Of a stretch of DNA of 64,000 bases, positions 34,853 to 46,167 are shown in pieces. Position 1 is the stretch's first letter, and each line of letters starts with the position of its first letter. The translations under genes were made by a program, and so were the position numbers. Source of the stretch: Populus alba (lineage: Eukaryota; Streptophyta; Magnoliopsida; Malpighiales; Salicaceae); NCBI RefSeq assembly GCF_005239225.2, contig NC_133296.1, positions 15,314,001 to 15,378,000 of the forward strand. Direction: 5' to 3'. A model generated the notes under the pieces. It was not told where the DNA came from. It saw only the letters and a list, made by a program, of their open reading frames with translations, and searched no databases.

Positions 34853-37800
34853 CCCCATACCCTACTTTTGTGGTTGCATGCTTGTCATTAAGTGTTCTGC
34901 TTGCTTGTGGCAATATAATTATCAACAATTTTAGATAGCTTTTGAAAGGGTTTTTGCTGCTTGTTTATCCATATGGAATGAAGAGTTCCCACCTTAAGAA
35001 CCAACAAGAAAAAGGGTGTTGTTATTGTTATTTTCTTAGTGTTATACATTATTAATTTTAAATTTGATTGTTTTATTTTTGTAAAGAAAAACAGAAACAC
35101 ACATACAAGAGAGTATCACGTTTTAAGGATACTGAAATATCTGTTGTACATGACATGTTGGCGCTTCTGATAAGATGATGTCACAAGACTATAATTAGGC
35201 TGTGTTTCTATGAATTTTGTAAATATATTTAATTAAAAATATTTTTTATTTAAATCAGAATTTGGTTTTAATCAAAAGTTAAAAGTTTTAAATTTAAATA
35301 TACTGTTTTTCAAAAAAGTAAATAGTTATTTTTAATTAAACATAACCTTAACTTAATTCGTTTTTGTTATAAATTATTTAGGAAAAAAAATTTTGAATTA
35401 AAACTTAGAACTCAAATTTTATTTTTTATAAATTATGTCAAAGGGATTCTTAATCACGAAACTTTTTTGGCCCTTAAATTAAAATTGGCTTAAAATAGAC
35501 CATTGAAATTAAGAGTTAATAACCTCCATCATGCTACATTTTGCCTGCGTGCCATTACAGTTTACACTTTATGCTTTTAAAAACTATAATTTCTACCCAA
35601 AAATTAAAATTAATGGAGTGAACTTTTATTTCTGAATTTTTTTAAAAAAATCAGAAATTATCTTTTTTAAAATAAGCTAAGAAATATATCACTCATTTTA
35701 TCAATTACACTCCTTTCTAAAGAAATATTTGTGTTTTTCTTTTTTTAATTTATAAAATCAAGTCAATTTCTCTTTTTTAAAAAAGGTTTATATTTTTTGT
35801 AAAAAAAATCATATCATTTATGTATTTAACTAGTCTTGTCACTTGTGCTACAAACGTAGATAGAATTTCAAGTTAAATTTGAATATAATAAAAGAATGTG
35901 TTAATATTGTGGATATATTTTAAAATATCAAGATTTTTTTAATTAAGAAACACAAATATGTTTACACTACATGTAGGATTTCAAGTCAATTTCTAACATA
36001 AAAAAATAATTAATTTATGGATATGTTTTCATGTATCATATATTCTTATTTGAGAAACAAAAGGATGTTTATGCTTTATAAAATAAACTAAGAAATATAT
36101 GAATTTATAAATTAACACTAATTAAAAATTGAAACAGAAAGCTAATCTTCATAGTAAATATAAAAGATAGATACACAAATAAATATTTTACACTGTCCTT
36201 TTTCTTTAAAATATTTTCATTCATTTTATCTTAGTGGTTAAATGTGTTGCTAATAAAAAATGATTTATGTTTTTATAAAAACTTCATATATAATCGTGTT
36301 AAAGTATAATGCAATTAAACAATATATTAAAGGGGTAAAAAGCAATGGGGCCATGTGCTGATAGGTCAGGCCTACACATCTAGCCTTAATAAAAAAAAAA
36401 TACCTGAGTGTGTCTTGTGTTTTTTTTATTAGAAGATGACAATGTGCTCCTATATTTAAAAAAAAAAAAAAACAATTAGACAATAGGTTGCTAACTAATT
36501 TATTTTAAAATGGGGATCCAAGGATCCCAAAAATTCAATTTTTGATTCTTGAAAATACTTTAAACCTTTAAAAACCACATATCAACCTCAAAACACTCTA
36601 AAAACACTAAAAAAAAAAAAAAAACCCAACCAAATAACAAACAAACATCAATGTCTTTTTTCCTGAAATATTTATAGGGAAACATCTTTTTTGAACTCCT
36701 CTAGAAAAAAGGATCCCATCAATACAAAGATTGCTCTTATTGGTGGTTGAAATGTAGTGAATCAATAACTTTTTTTCTTACTTTTTTTCTACTAGTCTCT
36801 CTTTTCTCAAAACCAGAGAGTAAAAAAATATAAACAAAAATAAAGTTTTAGACCAAAATATCTATTAGAGTGATTTTCAAATTGACCACATGGTTTTCAT
36901 GTGTACATTATTTTTCTTTGAATGTTTTTTGTTCTTTTACAAATTTAAATCATTTGATCAAATGGACCAAAAAAACAATTAAAAAAAAAGTTTAAGTATG
37001 AAAATAAAAAATATATAGGAGTGGTGTTCATATAAATAAAACCATCCCAAATCTTTTAGTTGTACTAAAAGATGTAACATATTCTTTTAATAAATCATTA
37101 AAAAAAATATTACTTCCAAATAGAAGGCAGCACATTTTACTTGATTTTTCCTAATAATATCAAAATGAAATGAATGATTTATCCTATTGAATCCTTTTAA
37201 AGTACAAGGTAAAACATATTATCAAAAAAATTAAGAGACCTCAATGTTTCATTGTATACAAATACTTAGAATATTATGGATTACTATAATGCAATGACAT
37301 CCTTGCCCTTCCTAAACAAAAACAATGAACCATTCATTAGCGGTAAAATAATCTTTTTATTAGGATTCATTAGTCATTACCATATTGATTTAGGACAAAT
37401 TGGACTTTTTATATTTTTTTTACACAATAAAATAAACTTAATTGCTCTTAAAATAAAAAATCATTAAACTGATGTTCAGGGGCTTTTAATGCTTTTACTT
37501 TTTTAATACAATAAAATAACTAAATTACCCTTAAAAGAAAGAATTACCAAACTTGCATTTAAGGGATTTTTTATATTTTCATCTAGTTTTTTTTAGTTAT
37601 AATCAAGTTGACTAAGTGTTAATTTGGTTATTTAATAAATATAAATGTTATTTTAAAAAAAATAGTTGCCACATGCATTGTACACGTCAATGTGTGGGTT
37701 ATGCCTGCACCATTCGAGCAGCGAGTGGGAGGGCTTTCAGCTACCAGATGATTCTAGAGCAGCGTTCAAATCATCTTGGTTGCCCCTCTATATCTGGACA

Positions 37801-38654
37801 ACACATGTGGCCAATGGACCTTAGATTTGGCATCGACAATCTTTTCTTTATTTCCCTTCTTTTCTCTATCCTCCTCAATCTTTGCACTTGACCCTCTAAA
37901 TTTTTAAAACTACCCTTCAATTTTATTTTTTTTTAGATCTGACCCATGTTTTTTTATTACTATTTATTCTATTTGAAACAATCCATAAAATAAGATTTTT
38001 TTTTCTTTCATCCTCCTCCAATATTTTTATCTATCAAATTTTGTTTTCATTCTTTCAATTGTTATTTGTTTTATTTGAGATAATTTTTAAAATTGAATTT
38101 ATTCTTGCAATTTGATCCTCATACAGTGTTTTTCATATTAAATTTGATCATCATTATTTTGATTACTATTATTTTTTTTGAAAAATTTTTAAATTGATAT
38201 TCTTTTTATTTCATTCATGGATATTAAATTAGTTAGGAATTGAGTTTGAGTTAAGGATTTCACGAGTTGTAAATTTAAAAGATTAACCCAGGTTTAAGAA
38301 TTTGGCACGAGTTTGGTTGTTTGTTTTTTTATTTTATAAGCTCATTTTTTTCAGTTATATCCTTCAACATTTATTTAATTGAAGTCCAAGTTCTGTTATT
38401 TTTTTTATTTACCTTCTATAGGATTTTCATTAATTTTAAAAATGACTGAGGCTATTTAAGATTTTTTTTTATTAGTTGTTCTTTGTTAAGTTTAGCTTTT
38501 AAAAAAAGAAATCTTGTTTTTGAATTAAATTAAATAAATTGATTAAATATAAGCATGAGATACTCACTTCATGATATTTTATTTGATTTTATTTATAGGT
38601 CATTACTCTTACGACGCTCATGATTTTTTTCGGTGTTGTCATGCAACTTTCCAT
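34853..38654. other. VPS18 3' UTR and long AT-rich gene-free region
   Basis: The first few hundred bases probably include the 3' UTR. Beyond about 35200 the sequence is dense A/T with many homopolymer runs and no credible coding frame. The only compositional island is about 37670-37890, a GC-richer patch probably derived from a transposon but not identifiable by eye. Confidence 0.5.
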
Positions 38655-39925
38655 GTAGGGGTGAGTAAAAAAACCCGAAAAACCTATTAAACCGAGAAAA
38701 TTGAAAAAGCTTAACCATGAAAAATAATTAATTAGAATATTTAAAAAAACTTTCAATCCGGTTCAGTTTCAGTTTTATAATGCTAAAACTGATAAACTCA
38801 AATTGAACCGAACCAGCTCAAATTAAAATAAAGGTTCTATAAATACCTCTCACAAACAAGCCGCATAACCCACACTACACCTCTTCAATCCTCACAGCTT
38901 CCCACGGCACTCAAAACTCACAAGTCCACACCCAATTCTTTGTTCTTTAATCTTCATTAATCTCATTCCATAATTTTCATCAGTCGTCACCATATCTTGC
39001 AAACCAACCGCCCCACCCAAGCTTCCACACGTCACACCTAACCTTCCAATCTTTATTCTTTAATTTGCATCTCCAGATCTATCATCCTAGCAACACCCCT
39101 AAGCCTTAGCAGTAGTAATATTTCTCTCTGTTTTTTTTTTTTGCCTAACAGTTTTTGTTTCTCACTTTGGCATCATTCTGGCCATGCCATAAAAATAGAA
39201 ATCCAACAGAATTTATTGATAAAAAGTAAAAATTAATTTGACATTTGATGATTACTTATAAGAAATTAAAAGAGTTGATGAATATATTTAATGGGGCAGT
39301 AGAGAAATGAGAGAAATGCAGAGCTTTTGATGATAGTGATCTTCGATCTTGGTGGTGGTTTAGGTTGTTGGGTTATTGGTAGTGTGCGTTTTTTATAGAA
39401 ACTAGTGTGGTTTGATGATGAGGGTGGCTAGATCAGGTGACTAGTAGAGGTAGTAAGGGTGGGGGTTGGGCTTAATTCTGTGATTTGAGTTGTTGGCAGT
39501 TGTTGAGTATTTTATATATATATAAAGAAAATGGGTAAAGAAAGTGGCAATGAGCATTGTGCAGTGTTTATTGTGGTGGTGATTGTTTGTGTTTGAGAGT
39601 ATGGTTTTTGGTTATGCAAGTTTTTGGGTTTGTGATAGTAAGGAGTGATTGATTAAAGTGAGAGAGCACGATGCGTTTTTATGGTTCTGTTGGAGGTCAT
39701 TTGCTTGAAAACAGGTTGGTATGGATTTAACATTGTCGTGAGGGTTGCTGATGATGAAGATGGGTTTGATTTAGTAACTTTTAGATATTAAAAAAATATA
39801 GGTTTTTTTGGTTTTTGACATAGAAAACTAAATCGAAACGAAACCAATTGGTTGGAATCAGGTTCGGGTTTTTTAGTTGTTTTTATAGGTAAAAACCGAA
39901 CTAAACTAAAAATGAGCCTTCCTAC
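38655..39925. mobile_element. Putative TIR-bounded non-coding element, 1.27 kb
   Basis: The left edge begins GTAGGGGTGAGTA and is followed by 'aaacccgaaaaacc'. The reverse complement of the right edge begins GTAGGAAGGCTCAT and is followed by 'agttcggtttttacc'. Both inner edges are rich in CCGAA/TTCGG-type motifs, as in common plant non-autonomous repeats. The interior has no intact coding region. The inverted termini are imperfect and no target duplication was found. Confidence 0.35.
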
Positions 39926-40953
39926 TTTCGTGGTGGCATTACAACTATCTTGGTGAGCTTTTTCTAGTAGTGAGACGATATTCACAAAGAAACGACAACA
40001 AGTTTATACATGATATTGACAATTTATTTTTTATAATTAATTGTTATAAAAAATACTTCACTTTATCTACTATCAAAGGCTTTTTGTTAATCATGAAATT
40101 AAATTAATTGAATTTATTGAACTAAATCAATAACCTAAATTTTAGATTTTTTTTTTTTTCCTATTTTAAAACATTACATCACTTAAACCCTGTTTTTTAC
40201 ATTATAAAAAGAATATGAACACGGCCTAGAACATTTCACATAACACCTATCTGTTCCAGGTATTCATTATCTTTCTAGGGCCTATTTAATAATTTTATAT
40301 TATTTCAAATAAAAATCAACTCAATTTTTAACGATCAACTAACAGATTTGTTTAACGAAAATTGGAAAGTGCAAGAGCTGGAACAAATTAATATATGGAA
40401 AATTAAGGTCGTGATTAATGTTCATGTAAGAATAGACATGTCATTTTGATGCTTGAATATTATGCTGTCTTCTTTTTTCTTTTCTTTTTTTTGTAAAAAT
40501 CTTATTAAAAATGAAAATTCCTGAAGAGATTAGGTTTTGAAGCTCACAATATTTAATTTCAATATTCAATCATAATGGGTATAAATATAAGTAAATAAAA
40601 TAAGACAAAAACAGTGCAATATTATTTTTGACATTTTGTTTCTGTACAAATTCACATTAATTTTTTTTTCCCATCATCTCCTCATCCCCGCAATAAATTC
40701 ACAATGTAAAGTCAATCCCCCTCTCAACATTGATTCCACAACTCACCACCTGGTCAATTGCCTCAGACTCTACAACTCACTACTGATTCAATCGATCACA
40801 ATCCACTACCTAGTCAACTCTGGCCAATCCCCCAGCCTGCACCTCGTCAACGCACCGCTGAGGTGATCGGCTAAAGATCACCACCTAGTCAATCTCCTTG
40901 GACTCTGAAACTCATCACTGAGTCACTCGGTCACCGCTACCTTCTCACCGTAG
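39926..40953. other. Intergenic region downstream of wound-induced gene A
   Basis: AT-rich to about 40650, then a C-rich stretch (40650-40950) with loosely repeated words such as 'ctcaccacctggtcaa', 'cactacctagtcaa' and 'caccacctagtcaatc'. Part of this may be 3' UTR of the wound-induced gene. No coding gene is supported. Confidence 0.45.
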
Positions 40954-41223
40954 TTACCCCTGGCCCCAGCAATTCAAGTACATGACTTGTCGGAGAGACT
41001 CATCGTTCTGCCTCACTCCCTCTTCCGATCCACAACCTCCAAGACCAATACAATCCGATCCGACAGAAGCGGCAGCAAGTGGCCGGATCTCCACCACATC
41101 TCCGCCGGAGAACACCCTCCTCTTGCCATTGTGCAGTGATATTAAGCTGGATTTCCACCCTTGATCAGGGTATCCAACTGCAGCCACGGTAGCAGCCATC
41201 CAAACCCGGTTCAAATAACTCAT
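40954..41223 (-). CDS. Wound-induced DUF3774 family small protein A (89 aa)
   Basis: A small intronless gene. The N-terminus (MSYLNRVWMAATVAAVG) and the C-terminal signature (NDESLRQVMYLNCWGQG) match the plant wound-induced protein family (DUF3774, WIP). In this family the ending is SEESLR-VMYL-CWGP and the N-terminus carries a short Trp/Ala-rich segment. Molecular function is not established; members are commonly reported as wound- or stress-induced. It is the most diverged of the three copies here: the tail has WGQG for WGP and the middle is Gly-rich. A TATA-like TTTTATAAAA lies about 105 bp upstream. Confidence 0.82.
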   Translation of the reverse strand: MSYLNRVWMAATVAAVGYPDQGWKSSLISLHNGKRRVFSGGDVVEIRPLAAASVGSDCIGLGGCGSEEGVRQNDESLRQVMYLNCWGQG

Positions 41224-41325
41224 TTCTGAGGTCTTCCGATATTTTGGGAGAACAGAGATTACAGATTGGAGTGAGAGAATTATATCAAGCTTCGTCTAGT
41301 GTTCTGAAGGGGTGTGGGTGTGTCA

Positions 41326-41335
41326 TTTTATAAAA
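41326..41335 (-). promoter_or_regulatory. TATA box of wound-induced gene A
   Basis: The self-complementary TTTTATAAAA lies about 105 bp upstream of the ATG on the minus strand, at a plausible distance for a plant TATA box with a short 5' UTR. Confidence 0.5.
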
Positions 41336-43463
41336 GGAAAAGTAGCGGATTTGTAAAAACAGGAAACAGGAAGTGGTTTTACTTTATAAAATGGTATTGG
41401 GACGGGCGTGAGGCTCGAGGCTCGTATATCTTGGATGAATGAATGGTGGACAGAAGTGAAGTTCTCATGATTTTCTCAAGAGAAATTGGAGTGTTGATGT
41501 GATTGAAATTGTTAATTTGTTGCAATTTTCTCCGCAATTACAAGAAAAGCTAAAAGACGTGGGGAAGCATTGAATTTATTTTTTCTAGCAGTAATTTTTT
41601 TTTTTTTTAATACATAACGTGGGAAAGCATTGAATTCAAGTTATTAAATTTTATTAAAAAATAAAAATTAAATAATATAATGAAATTATTGTTTATCCAC
41701 ATATTACATTGTGAATGATAATAATAATTCATAATATTTTGTTTTTTTTAATTTTTTTTGAAATTTTGTTATAATTGTTTTTAATTTTTTTTATTAATTT
41801 CACCTTTTAATATTAAGATGATTAAGAATTTAGTTTCATAATTTTTTTTTATTTTATCTTTCTATAAGGTTAGTATGAGGTACGGGGTTTTTAAACTAAC
41901 TTAGATTGTCTTGATTTATGTGCTTTATGAAGTGTTTTTTTTTTTTATTGAATTTAACTTTTTATCGTCTATATTTTTATCACATATTTAAAACAATAGT
42001 TTCATTAAAAAAATTATATTATTAAACTTTATAAAGTTCGTAGACCTATTTACAGGTTTGACTGGTTGACTTGATTTGTGGGTTTGACAAGTTTAACTTT
42101 TTTTTATAAAAAAATTAATCCTTAGATAATGGATCAATTAAAAATTTAATTTTATAATTGGTTTTGTTTATCCTTTTATGAGGTTATTGCGATATAAAAA
42201 AAAACATCTTTGTATTATGTTGGTATTTGATTTTACAATCTTTTATTTTTGTTTTCATATAGTTAAATAAAAAATAATTTTAAAAGACAAATTATAATCT
42301 CAGTGAAGTCCATAATCCAGTTCACATGCTTGATGAATTTACTCACCGATAGGATATGCTTTTTTTTTTTTCTTTTAATTGTTTTTATTTTTTTTTTAAT
42401 TTTATCATTTAACATTGAATTGATTAAGAAATGTATTGCATTATTGATTTTTGTTTGTTTTTTAGGGACACTTATCTCAAATAAATATCTATTTTTAGGT
42501 TGATACTTAATTTTACGAGCATATATTTTTATCATGCAATAAAAGAAAAAAGTTTATAAAAAAAGTTATTAAACTCAATAGAGTACATGAACCAAATAGC
42601 GGGAGGTGAGGTCGCTCCAATATATTATTGTCTGAATATTTTTTTTTTTAAAAATTATTATCTTAAAGTTTTTTTAAAAAAATTAAGTTATATTTTTATT
42701 AATTATCAAGATTGTATTTGGACCTATAAAACCGATACATTTAGATCAAGGTATAATCATGGCTATTTTTAAAAAAAGTTCAAATAGTATAAAACTTTTT
42801 ATTTTTATTTTTCAAAACGTTTAAAAGCGATGTGTTAATTTATTTTTTGTTAGCCATTTCATTTATCTAATTCAAATCTCTCGTAACCCATCGATCTTGC
42901 ATATGAACATTGCACATTACTAGTTGAAAAATGTAAAATCTTAAAGTTAGGTATTCAATCATTCATGTTTTATGAAAAGACAATAAGTTTTAACCTGTTT
43001 TTTTTATTAAAATTTATATTTTAATATTTTTAAATTGTTTTAATATGATAATATCAAAAATAAATTTTAAAAATTAAAAAAATATTTAAAAAAACAATCA
43101 ATACACCATAATTCAAAATTCTTTATAGTCTCTTGGGATTACTTTATAAAAAGATTAGACGTTAACATCATGTGTAAACACTTCTGCAAGTGGGATTTCC
43201 CATCATAATGACTCTTGTTACTCACCTTTTGCTTGGATGGTACAAAATGTCAAATTTCTTCCGTGGAATTATGAGTGCCCGTCGACGTCGATATATTGTA
43301 AGAATTTTGGAGCAGGTAAAGGGAGGAGTCAACTGGTGTCGACAGTATCCCAAAACCAATCCCATGACTCATCTCTAGCTAGCCAATAGTAACCCAACAC
43401 CTACTTGATGTACCCTCGAGGATTTGCCAAGTGGATAGTTTTATCTTTTTCCTTACTTGCCAG

Positions 43464-43532
43464 TCACGTGATAGGAGACACGTGTTGTGTGAGAATTGGC
43501 AGCAGGCAGCAGGGCATGGATGCCACGTGCTG
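43464..43532. promoter_or_regulatory. Cluster of three CACGTG (G-box) cores
   Basis: TCACGTGA near 43465, ACACGTGT near 43480 and CCACGTGC near 43522, all within 70 bp. G-boxes bind bZIP and bHLH factors. No clear gene starts nearby, so a promoter role is unproven. Confidence 0.35.
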
Positions 43533-44442
43533 GAGCCCAAGATCAATTATTGCTCTTGCTCCAAAGCCATTGATTGCTCGCAAGGGAACATCACCTGACT
43601 TGGATTTCTTCGTGGATTGTGGAATTCTTTTGGTAAGATTTAATTTTGATTTCTCAAGTATTATCCATTTTTCTTGTTTTATTTTAAATGAGTACAATTG
43701 TTTTATTATAGAGGTGAAATGTTATTGAGGCATGAAGGACTCGATTGAAGAATGTGTGATACTTTAAGGATTTATTAAGAACTTTTTTAGATTGTTTTAT
43801 TTAGATCCATGATTAATCACAATTATATATCTTGTTTAGTGGTTAAACATGCATATACCAGCTATTTAATCATGAATTTATACAAAATAACCAAAACATA
43901 ATATAATGAGGATGGGATTAGTACAGAGAAAGGAGTGTGGGGTCTAGATTAATTTAAAAAAAAATTAAAAGATTTCATGGACCAATTATGGGTTAAATCC
44001 ATAACTACAGGTTATATAATAGTTCCAATACTTGACTCAAGATTATGAAATGGTTACGTCAATTCACAAATAAAAAAATCATTTTTTTTTATCAAAACAG
44101 TATTATTTTAATAATAATAATATATAATTTGAAATGAAACCTAAACTCATCTAAATTTTAAATTAATAAATTACCAGATCAACCTATTAAGCTAGATCAA
44201 ATTTTATAATCATCTGCATACTGCTAACCCATCCTGTAAATACCAAAAAAAAAAAAAGGAAAAAAAGAGTTTGGTTCGTGTCACCATTTCTATATATTCT
44301 TATCTTAGAGATGATGACTTGCATTTTTCTTTTATTAATGTGTAAATTGATATGAGAATATTTCATTAATGCATGCACACGTTGATTCAAGATCATTCAT
44401 TATCATCCAATATAAAAAAATCATTTGCATCAATTTCACTGA

Positions 44443-44446
<4 letters not shown>

Positions 44447-44498
<52 letters not shown>
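44447..44498. repeat. (TAA)n microsatellite
   Basis: About 17 trinucleotide units. Its minus-strand translation gives a meaningless poly-isoleucine run. Confidence 0.92.
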
Positions 44499-44500
<2 letters not shown>

Positions 44501-44654
44501 GAAGCAGAAGGAAGAGAATTTAGGTCATGAAAGGATGGTTTCTGCCATAACAAACGTCTTGCATGGAAGCAGCCAAAGGCGAAGTAATCTTTATAATTAC
44601 CAGAGGAAGAATGTATCAGATAAGAGCAACATCGAGCAGAGATGATGGTCACAG

Positions 44655-44816
44655 ACGGAGGAGCACGGGCTAACCATGGCCTTACTGCATGGTGGGAGGA
44701 AACCATAGACAGAGGAGCACGGGCTAACCATGGCCTTACTGCATGGTGGGAGGAAACCATAGACAGAGGAGCACGGGCTAACCATGGCCTTACTGCATGG
44801 TGAGAGGAAACCATAG
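44655..44816. repeat. Three tandem copies of a 54-bp unit
   Basis: Units start at 44655, 44709 and 44763 and differ by only one or two bases each, so the array is young. The unit contains ACCATG...CATGGT as an internal inverted repeat. Because 54 is a multiple of three, open frames pass through the array, but neither strand gives a recognisable protein. Confidence 0.93.
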
Positions 44817-45985
44817 ACAAAAAAAACACAACTCCCTCAAATTGTTTATGGGCTCGAGTGTCTCTCCACTCGCAGAGATGGATGAATCTGGTTCAATCTC
44901 ACCGTGTGAAGTTGCCATCTGTCTCCACTGCGGCATTGAATTTTCTGGCGAGATCCACCCAGCAGCTTTAATCAAGAGTTTATTTGAATACAAGGATAAG
45001 AAACATGGCTGCCCTGCCCTTTACATGCCCATTTACAGGGACAAAGAAGAATTGGTTTCCACTTTTTAGATTAAAAAAATAAAAATCCACCAAACTCTGC
45101 AACCCACTTGGGAGAGAAACAGCATCCTCTTTCCATGGAGGGTCCCCAGATATCACCATGTCCATGAATTATTACACATTGTTTCGAACCCCAGCAATGA
45201 TGTTTTTCAGCCACAATTCCTTTCGAGCCTTGAATAATCTCTCTCTCTCTCTCTCTCTCTCACAATAATGCTGATGCTTTTGTACTGACATCTGTGTTTG
45301 ATTGGGCCTGCGCCTATCTTTGTAAACAATGACTTGTATAGTTATTAAACTTTCGCCTAGAGAATTGATCAGGTTAACTTTCAATTTAAATTGATTTTAA
45401 TATTAATTTGGTTAAATTTAAGCGATTTAACAAGTTGATACTGTTATATCTAGCTATGTCAAAACCAATGAATTTTTTCTTTTTAAAAAAATATCAAACA
45501 AATTTTGTCAAAAAAAAATGATAGACTCAAGTTAATCCAATGACATAATTATCTTTTATACTTTTCAAGTTACACCTTAGAGGATTCAACAAATATACAT
45601 GTAAATTGAAAAAGAATAATAATAAAAAAAATTTAGTTTAATATTCATCACTAACCATAAATTAAGTGTTAAATAGCTATCATCTAGAATCTATCCTCCT
45701 CCATTTCAAGTGCTTTAGAAAATAAGATGTTTCCCTTTATTCTCAATTGTTCTTACTTATCAAAAACTTTTTTGAAAAAAATATTTTTTTTTGCTTCAAA
45801 TAATTATTTTTGGTCTTTCCATATTATTTCGATATGCTGATATTAAATATAATTTTTTAAAAAATAAAAAAAATATTTTGATGCATTTCTTAACTAAAAG
45901 CATTTTGAAAAGCAACCGCAACTATAATGTCAAACGGGCACTTATTCAACTATGTTTCATGTAATTTTTTTATTTAGGAGTAATT
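44817..45985. other. Gene-free region with (CT)n tract
   Basis: 44830-45070 is less AT-rich and open on both strands, without recognisable protein features. A (CT)n tract lies at 45239-45261. 45770-45940 looks like a diverged copy of the 219-bp MITE-like family, ending 'caaccgcaactataatgtcaaacgg'-like text. No gene is called. Confidence 0.45.
45239..45261. repeat. (CT)n microsatellite
   Basis: About 11 CT units in intergenic DNA. Confidence 0.9.
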
Positions 45986-46160
45986 GTTTTTTGATTAACA
46001 TAGGTCTCCGGGTCAACTTGTGTACATCTCGACTAATCTCATGGGTCCTAAAGTTAACAATCATGTAAATCTCCAGTGATCATGAAATGGTTCAAACTCG
46101 TGACCACTAAGGAGCAAACCAAAAGTTTGACCAATGGAGCTACCGCCGAGATTATTTGAA
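45986..46160 (-). mobile_element. tRNA-derived SINE
   Basis: On the minus strand the element starts with a box-A-like GGTAGCTCCATTGGTCA. About 30 bases later comes a box-B-like GGTCACGAGTTTGAACC, the two internal RNA polymerase III promoter boxes of a tRNA-like head. A non-coding body with 'gacccggagacc' follows, then an A-rich end (AATCAAAAAACAATTA). The 7-bp word AGTAATT flanks it at 45979-45985 and 46161-46167, a plausible target-site duplication. Plants of several families carry such SINEs. Confidence 0.7.
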
Positions 46161-46167
46161 AGTAATT

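Larger units (their letters stand above)
41340..44640. other. AT-rich gene-free region
   Basis: 41760-42560 contains reverse-orientation units of the dispersed AT-rich repeat ('ggtttgactggttgacttg', 'aattttatcatttaacattgaattgattaag'). 42980-43110 resembles the AT-rich MITE-like family. 43170-43730 is a GC-richer patch with three CACGTG cores. None of the open frames has recognisable protein features. Confidence 0.5.

Noticed and set aside
44335..44829. 164-aa minus-strand open frame with 18-residue repeats and a poly-Ile tail
   Set aside because: It is produced by the 54-bp tandem repeat and the (TAA)n microsatellite read in frame. There is no domain, and the composition is not protein-like.
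44797..45069. 90-aa plus-strand frame with Cys/His residues
   Set aside because: There is no recognisable zinc-finger spacing, it starts inside repeat-flanking DNA, and an equally long frame runs antisense.
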